From NCBI GenBank assembly GCA_003008705.1, contig PDUO01000003.1:1558793-1622792 (forward strand): a stretch of DNA of 64,000 nucleotides, given 5' to 3'. The notes below the pieces were generated by a model that was not told where the DNA came from, ran no database searches, and saw only the letters and a list, made by a program, of their open reading frames with translations. This DNA is from Pezicula radicicola. Lineage: Eukaryota; Ascomycota; Leotiomycetes; Helotiales; Dermateaceae. Both the position numbers and the translations under genes were made by a program. This document shows, one piece after another, positions 57,801 to 64,000 of this stretch (within the stretch, counting starts at the first letter, position 1; each line of letters begins with the position of its first letter).

Positions 57801-60800
57801 ACTACTGCAAGTAGCTGACCCTCCTTGAATCTGTGGCTTGTGATGATTGGTACGTATTCTTTGTCGAGGGATTTCACATGCAGAAGCTGTCCCTACTTAC
57901 CTCAGGGTACCTACGAGTACTCCATACAGACGCACGAATCCCCGACGAGCATCATCCTAATTCTCCGTCAAGGGTGCCCAACCTTCTGCATTCTCGTGGT
58001 TGTCATCCTTGCAGCAGAAGAGACGATGTGATTGTAACACATGGTTTTGAAGGCAGTCCATGAAGCAACCAACATGTGTAAAGCTGTAAAACGCTCGCCT
58101 CTTAAGCCACCGGGTTACATTGCCTGTATAGATACGTACCGCTTATCTTTTAACACCTCGGCCGTTGCTACACAACATCGTGGATGCTTGACAGGGCCGT
58201 TTTCTGTCATCCTCAACTTGTGTGGTACCGACAGCATGGCTATTGGTCAGCAGCCGGGTACAAACTGCTGCTCCATGCTAACCCCCCATTCCCGTTGCTT
58301 CTGCACGAAGTCCCACTAGAAAGAAGCAATCTTCCGAGCGCTGCAAGCCCATTCTCGTCTTTCCCTTGTCGTTTGCTTTGTTGGGTACCCGCGCAGAGCG
58401 CAACCCAATAATGAATTGTATGGTATGCTACAGTATTTCGGGTGAAAATGAATGGTTCAGATTCAGGAATCGCGCATCTAAAATATGCGACTCGTTGGCC
58501 CGGTCAAGGCGTTTTGTTAGTTGTTGGTGCCAAACCTGGTTGCTGGAACATCCGATCCATGTGGGCGTGAGAAGAGAAAAACGCTTTTCGTGGCTTGAGG
58601 CAGTGTGTTGACTAGGTGCTCGAAATAGTGGATGACGCCGTTATTAGTTCCATCTGTACCTAGAACTGTGTGTGCGTATTACCCCCTTGCGCCGATGTAA
58701 GTATCCATGAGACAAACATGGCTTGCGTGTGGATTATGGAAGAAGCAACTAGGCGAAGAAGCACTTGGCTAGAGTAATCGAATCGGGAGACGACGTCCGG
58801 GAATTGCTTCTGCCTATGGTAGGTTTGTGAGCCTTGTAGGTTATACAATGTATTGCCACACGAAACACCGTGATAAGATAATGATAATCTTTTTTTTTTG
58901 TCCTTTCGTGCTGCCATTTAGGACTTCAACCACTGGCTTGTATGTACAGTCCCAAGACCCGTGTTTTACGCCTTACAAACTCCTCGCCACCAGCTGCGAC
59001 CTTGCAACTTCATATGATGAACCCCGTTGTAAAACCAGAAAACTCCCATTGTCCAGGTCCAAAATTGTAACAGCCGCCTCCAGATGCGCCCCTCTCTCGC
59101 GAGTTTCTCATATTTGTCGCTTTCCCGTACAGTACTGTTCTCCTTGTCGTATCGATCGTCAAATTTGGCTTGTCCCGCTCATGTCTGAATTCGAGAGTTT
59201 TTGCGTTGGGGAATCATCCAGCTCGGCTGAATAGCAGGTGGACGACAATCTCCTGTGGCAGGGTGTCAGTATACTTGTGATGTGTATAGTGGGGTAATAT
59301 TTGTATCACGGAACTGGGGTTACGAACCACACCGTTCATCGAGTCTGTAAATAACGGTTAACTTGCACTCCTCAGACAATACAATGGATTGGAACGGGTA
59401 GGGAAATTTACCTAAATTCTACAGCCACAATGTTGGTGGGACATCGTTTGTGAGTCCTCTCATAGGACATACACCAGGAACGCACTGTAATGCGCAAGTG
59501 CCCGCACCTGTACTCGACTTGGGTGAAATCGCACATAGTTGTGAGGCGTTGTACAAAGGCTGTGAGAACCTAGTGGGGTCTCTTCTAGAGAGTCTTCTAG
59601 GTGGAGGCGGAGTTGTAGTAGAAGGGAGACTTCGAACAATCAACTAAGAGGTTGATTGTACAAGGCAATGGAGGACTCAAGCTTCAGCTGCTCTGCTCTA
59701 CCGGTAGAGACAACAAGACGAGATGAGAGCTGAGGACGGGGCAACCAGGTATAGATATGGAGATGGAGGAGGGACTGAGGTCAGACGACAAGATAGAGTT
59801 CTTATGAACCTAGAGGAGGAAGACGTGGGCGGGTGAAGAGTGCATGCAGCTCGGCATGGCCCATTAAGGGCAGGCAGGCATGCTTATATGTACACTTTTT
59901 GCTGCAGCCCTCGACCAAGGTTGTCCCTGGTAGATACTTACAGTAGGAGTCTGATGGACTCGGCCTTCTCGGGGTCCAGAAACGATGTCGATTCCTCGTC
60001 TGGGGTCGGTTCAAGGAACATACAACTTTGAGTTGGAGGCTTCCTAGGGCTTGGTGCCGTGGCTCTTGGGGTACCCCTGGTCTTCAATTTGCAACGGGCA
60101 AATCCCAAGCGAATGCTGGACACCAAGTAGAAAGTCGCAAGGGTGGATGCCGCCGACGCGCTTCACTGGTTAGCATGCAAAATTGCACGTGGAAAACCTG
60201 GTACAGTATAGTTCAAGCATGGAGGAACTCCGGCGGGGATCATCTTCAGCCCCCCCCCCTGTTCCAACATGATATATTATTTGTTCCCGTACTTAAGGAG
60301 CGTGTCACTATCTAACTGGGAACAATACACTAGCTCGATCGGACTGCTCGCCCAAACAAAAGCTACCAGTCACTTATCAACTCGACAGACAAAGCTCAAA
60401 GGCTTGACCGCTTCAAAGTTTGGTTCAGCCAACATACATAAAGGTGGTTCAGGACCTGTAAGTACGCTTCACGCCAAGTTGGACGACATAGTTTGCTTGA
60501 CGATGTCATGAACAACACACAACCTGACACGTTTCAAACGCAGCTTCATCGAGCTCACCATTCCTCAGACTCGTCATTTGATTGTGCAATCACCAGGACC
60601 CCTGCTATTACATTATCTTATTTACAAACTGTGACAAGTAATGGATCGTCCCATGTCATGGGGCCGTAAGTAGAAACGAGCGTCAACAGACAGGCATTCC
60701 TCGGAAAGTCTAGAAGGAGGCCTCTTGTTCGATCTTATCCTTATCGGTACTGTACAAACGGCGTGGTGGAGATCAAGACGGAGCATTACCAAAGTACCGG

Positions 60801-62570
60801 TTCCACTACTCGAAGGATATGCATCGTCGCCGTTATACAGTAAGTGTGAAAGCGGCGAAGCCTGATTCTTCATCTTTCGCATCGGCAACGTAGTCGGTGT
60901 CCTCGGGTCTCAAATGGGGGAATGGAAGCAGGGCCGAAGGCCGTTGAAGCCTTGAAGTTTACGGTCATATCGCCTGCCCCCTCCTACCTATCATGGCTCC
61001 TACATTCAAGCACTATGACTTTCGGTTCGAGCAAAGGAACTTTCTTACTGGAAATAGGCAATTCAGGTCCGTAATAAGACGTACGAGCGAGGAAACGGAT
61101 ATGCCGTAGAATCTTGAGAAGCCGAGCCACTTACGTCTGTCTTCCGAGTTTTGATGCTATCCGTGCCACAATTCCACAGTCAGAAGCGCACAACCAATAC
61201 TTTTGTACCTTGGGGAACGTCTTTTCCAATTTAAGGAAACGAGAACGTTGCTCAGCGGAGACTCTATATTTTGCGAGATTGGTCCAGTACTTCCTAGTAT
61301 TATCCTTGGGGTCTTCTACCGGCAGTCAATTCGTCTAACGACGAAGGATCCTTGGGGCCTTGGGCTTTGACAGGAGGCATGACCCGAATTACACCAAACG
61401 AAGCCCTAAATGATCATCGCTGACGCTAGATCACTGACGCACCAGCGTGTTGATCCTCAATTAGCTGAGTTTGGGGTACAAGCGCTGGCAACTTACTGTA
61501 CCTGTCACAGATCCCTCAACGTTCCCCTTTCCAGTACGGTTATTTGACTTTTCATAAGGCCAAGAAAGTCAAGTTCTCGATTTCTCAAGTTTTCGAGTGC
61601 TCAAGCTTTGAGGGCTACACAAATACAACAAGCCACTGAAGAAGTCTTTTACGTCAAAGCTCCCCTGCGCCGCGGCATATATCCATCAAATCTAGGAGAA
61701 TATCCCTCCCGCTCTGGAGAAGAAAAGGGGGCCTGAAGCACCTTGATGTAAAGGCTGAGCTTTCTAACTTGTACTTTCCCTAGGTTGTGAACACTAGATA
61801 CTGTGCCTCCAAGCCACTGCGGACAACCCCCAGTTCAGCTTGGAATAAGCTTCAAATTCTACCTCGGGGTAAGTTCTCGCGAGTTGAAAGTATAACCACC
61901 TTTCCGTCGCGTTAAGAGAGTTCTACACTCCGAAGGGGGACCTCGATGAGAAGCGGTCCTAATGCCCTCCATTGGCCAAGCTGCTAGAGAAATGCGAGAC
62001 TTAATTATTGATTGATTATTGTCCAGGTTGTCATCCCGTTACCACACTTAATATTAGTGGGAATTTCCACGAGCATGGTATTGGACCTTGGAAGTGGGGG
62101 TTACTCATTCAGGGGCGGGAGGGCGAATCCCTTCTCATTATTCTTCACTATGCTCTTTACAGTTATACATCGTACGATTTTCTCGCATCTTGCGTATTGG
62201 AGAGTACTAGCCATGGTAAGCTGTGAACAGGTAACCCACTGCACTGTATTATTACAGGTCTGCAATCTGCAGTCTGCTGGCTCAACCAACCTCATCCCAA
62301 ACCTTATTTTATCGGGTCGCCTAGATTTCTAGTCTCAAACCGGCAGTTGAACAAATCACATCACAACGGCGGTTGCTGTCGGTGACCTTTGCTTGACTTT
62401 TCCGCACCGTACTCGCAGTTGACCTCGTACTTTTATCCGCCGTAGGCCCGAAGGAAAGTGTATCTGGGGAGAGATAATGTAGGTTCATAGGAGTGATAGG
62501 ATCAGGTTCACAGTTGAGGGTTGGCTTGTAAATTATTGAGCCAAGGATACCAATGTGTCTCACTTCTTGC

Positions 62571-62630
62571 AGATGGACATAGATGGACATAGATGGGCAT
62601 AGATGGGCATAGATGGGCATAGATGGACAC
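62571..62630. repeat. 10-bp tandem repeat, six units
   Basis: Six contiguous units: AGATGGACAT twice, AGATGGGCAT three times, AGATGGACAC once. All differences are G/A or T/C transitions. Confidence 0.95.
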
Positions 62631-64000
62631 AGAACTTCGCATGAAGCGCACAGCAGGGTACGTACGAGTATGTAGATGCAATACTGCACCGTACTGTACA
62701 TCAGTGGAGTTGCGTATCAGAAAGATGTCCTCGCACAAAAACGGATTCAACGACGGTCCGGTCCGCTATGCAATAGTAAGATGGAGAGAGGAGAGCTGGG
62801 AGAACTTCGTGCTTGGCAGTGCCTGAGAGAATTAACCAATGTGCGATGGCTTGTCACAAAAGATGGCCGTTGCAAATACGATATTATCATGTCTGAAGCA
62901 GTGACCAACAGTAGGTGCAAGCTAGGAAGAGATACTTTTGTAGTGTTGGAAGGTCATTCCGAAATGTAGAGTCTATTACGCGTTAACTTTCTGCATCGAA
63001 TCGACGATGGCGCCTACTGCAGGCGCTGACTTCCTATCGTAGTGGTCTTTTCAATTCTGCGAACTCAAAAGTATGTTCTACAGGCCGGGGAACGGGGGTT
63101 TCTTGCAGTTCTGATCAACCTGGGGCTCGTGTGCTGCATCAAGGCCACGAAGCCCTCAAACATCACTTCGTAAATCGTAATATCACACCAGAAAATAGAC
63201 TTGGGCTGGGATATATTCCAAATCGTTAGATCCACGGCCACATCCTCGGAAACAACATCACATCAAACAAGATCCCCCTAAGATTGTGAGATGCTGGGTT
63301 CAATTGAGTCACGTGTGTCTACCCCCTAGGTCGTCCTGTTCACCTCTTTGTTTCAATGACCTGGCTGAGGAAATTTAGGGGTCATGGGGCTTTATCAAGT
63401 ACGTAACCCAGGCTAAGAGTGATAACACTACCGAGGCAAACGACCTGCACAGAGTTGTCATTGGGCTTGGTACAGCAAAACTTAGAATTCAAGCCTTTGG
63501 CAATCAGTACCATACGCATAGCTCCGGGCTTCAAAACACCATGTGCCAGGTTCTCAATCCATATTCAGCTACTTCCTCAACCAACAGGGTCCGGAAAGAT
63601 ATTCCACGAAGCCCTAAAAGGTTAAAAGATGGTATCAACAATGCATGCATGCGCTACTGTGAGGATTCACAATCTATACTTTCGCTAAGTTGGAAGATGA
63701 ACTCTATCCAAACTCTTCTTGCAACTTGCCCTAACATTTTTGCCTAAGCTGAAGATGGTTCATGCTCTTTCAAAAGTTGTCGGTAATACTACTGGCTAGG
63801 TTGGGCACTACTCTATATTTGTAAGTTAAGTTAACCGGTATCTCAAAAACAAAAAGCCGATGTCTGCAAACTGCACAGTGCACACCTTGTCGGCGGATTA
63901 GAGTTTACAAAAGTACAGGATTTGGTTTTAAGGAGACATCCGGGAACCCTGGGCCTGCTTGTCCCATGTGCTTGTCTACCTTCTGTATTTGTCGTTGTTT

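Larger units (their letters stand above)
53622..64000. other. About 10 kb without a convincing gene
   Basis: No ORF here combines length, codon character, splice logic or a recognisable domain. The longest, a 210-codon frame at 56146-56778, has an erratic Cys/Arg/Trp-rich composition. Composition is mostly ordinary rather than AT-rich, except about 55050-55620. The first ~500 bp are the dehydratase promoter. An open plus-strand frame at 59443-59646 (PLIGHTPGTHCNAQVPAPVL...) is the most protein-like but has no start or partner exon that I can find. Possible uses: a long regulatory or 5' UTR zone for a gene beyond 64000, or non-coding transcripts. Confidence 0.5.

Noticed and set aside
59385..59646. 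Two-exon gene MDWNG + HNVGGTSFVS...
   Set aside because: The required intron would be only about 27 bp, far shorter than any other here; no alternative upstream exon fits.
1..64000. CRISPR arrays, bacterial operons, rRNA genes
   Set aside because: None seen; the spliced genes mark this as a fungal nuclear sequence, and the tandem repeats lack spacer-repeat structure.

Overview
The window looks like nuclear DNA of a filamentous ascomycete (Pezizomycotina). My inference is Leotiomycetes, but the exact taxon is not determined. The grounds are short introns of about 49-85 bp with GTAAGT-like donors and (T)ACTAA(C) branch sites, families typical of these fungi (LaeA-like methyltransferase, CCG-9-type trehalose phosphorylase, fungal 7TM rhodopsin-domain proteins, secreted arylsulfotransferase), and AT-rich islands whose broken genes show C:G to T:A stop codons as expected from RIP.

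Region 1 (0-32 kb) is a gene-rich housekeeping block. In order it holds a kinase-like protein with a substituted catalytic Asp (-), VPS13 (-, 3,216 aa), a DUF3429/TMEM69-like mitochondrial membrane protein (+), a LaeA-like methyltransferase (+), a 208-aa unknown (+), a CCG-9-type trehalose phosphorylase (-, seven exons), mitoribosomal Mrp10 (-, three exons, twin CX9C), a 944-aa disordered basic protein (+) and an Hsp31/DJ-1-like protein (+). Two divergent pairs probably share promoters: VPS13/DUF3429 and mrp10/944-aa protein.

Region 2 (31-43 kb) is an accessory, RIP-affected island between two multi-exon 7TM rhodopsin-domain genes on the minus strand. It contains a fold-back MITE with about 50-bp terminal inverted repeats (TIRs), other short inverted-repeat elements, a membrane-protein pseudogene with one CGA-to-TGA-like stop, an internally deleted pogo-type transposase whose reading frame is broken only by RIP-type stops, a truncated secreted-protein start and two orphan ORFs. 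AT-rich DNA without recognisable genes follows.

Region 3 (44-54 kb) holds a secreted arylsulfotransferase-like gene (+), a SET-domain (LSMT-like) methyltransferase (-), an HSL-type alpha/beta hydrolase (+) and an L-serine/threonine dehydratase (-).

Region 4 (53.7-64 kb) is about 10 kb of mostly normal-composition DNA in which I find no convincing gene. It carries a five-copy GTTATAGGGTAAT array and a 10-bp tandem repeat, and may be the long regulatory or 5' untranslated region of a gene beyond the window.

Exon structures were assembled by eye. Every reported spliced model keeps frame and length divisible by three, but none is checked against RNA.
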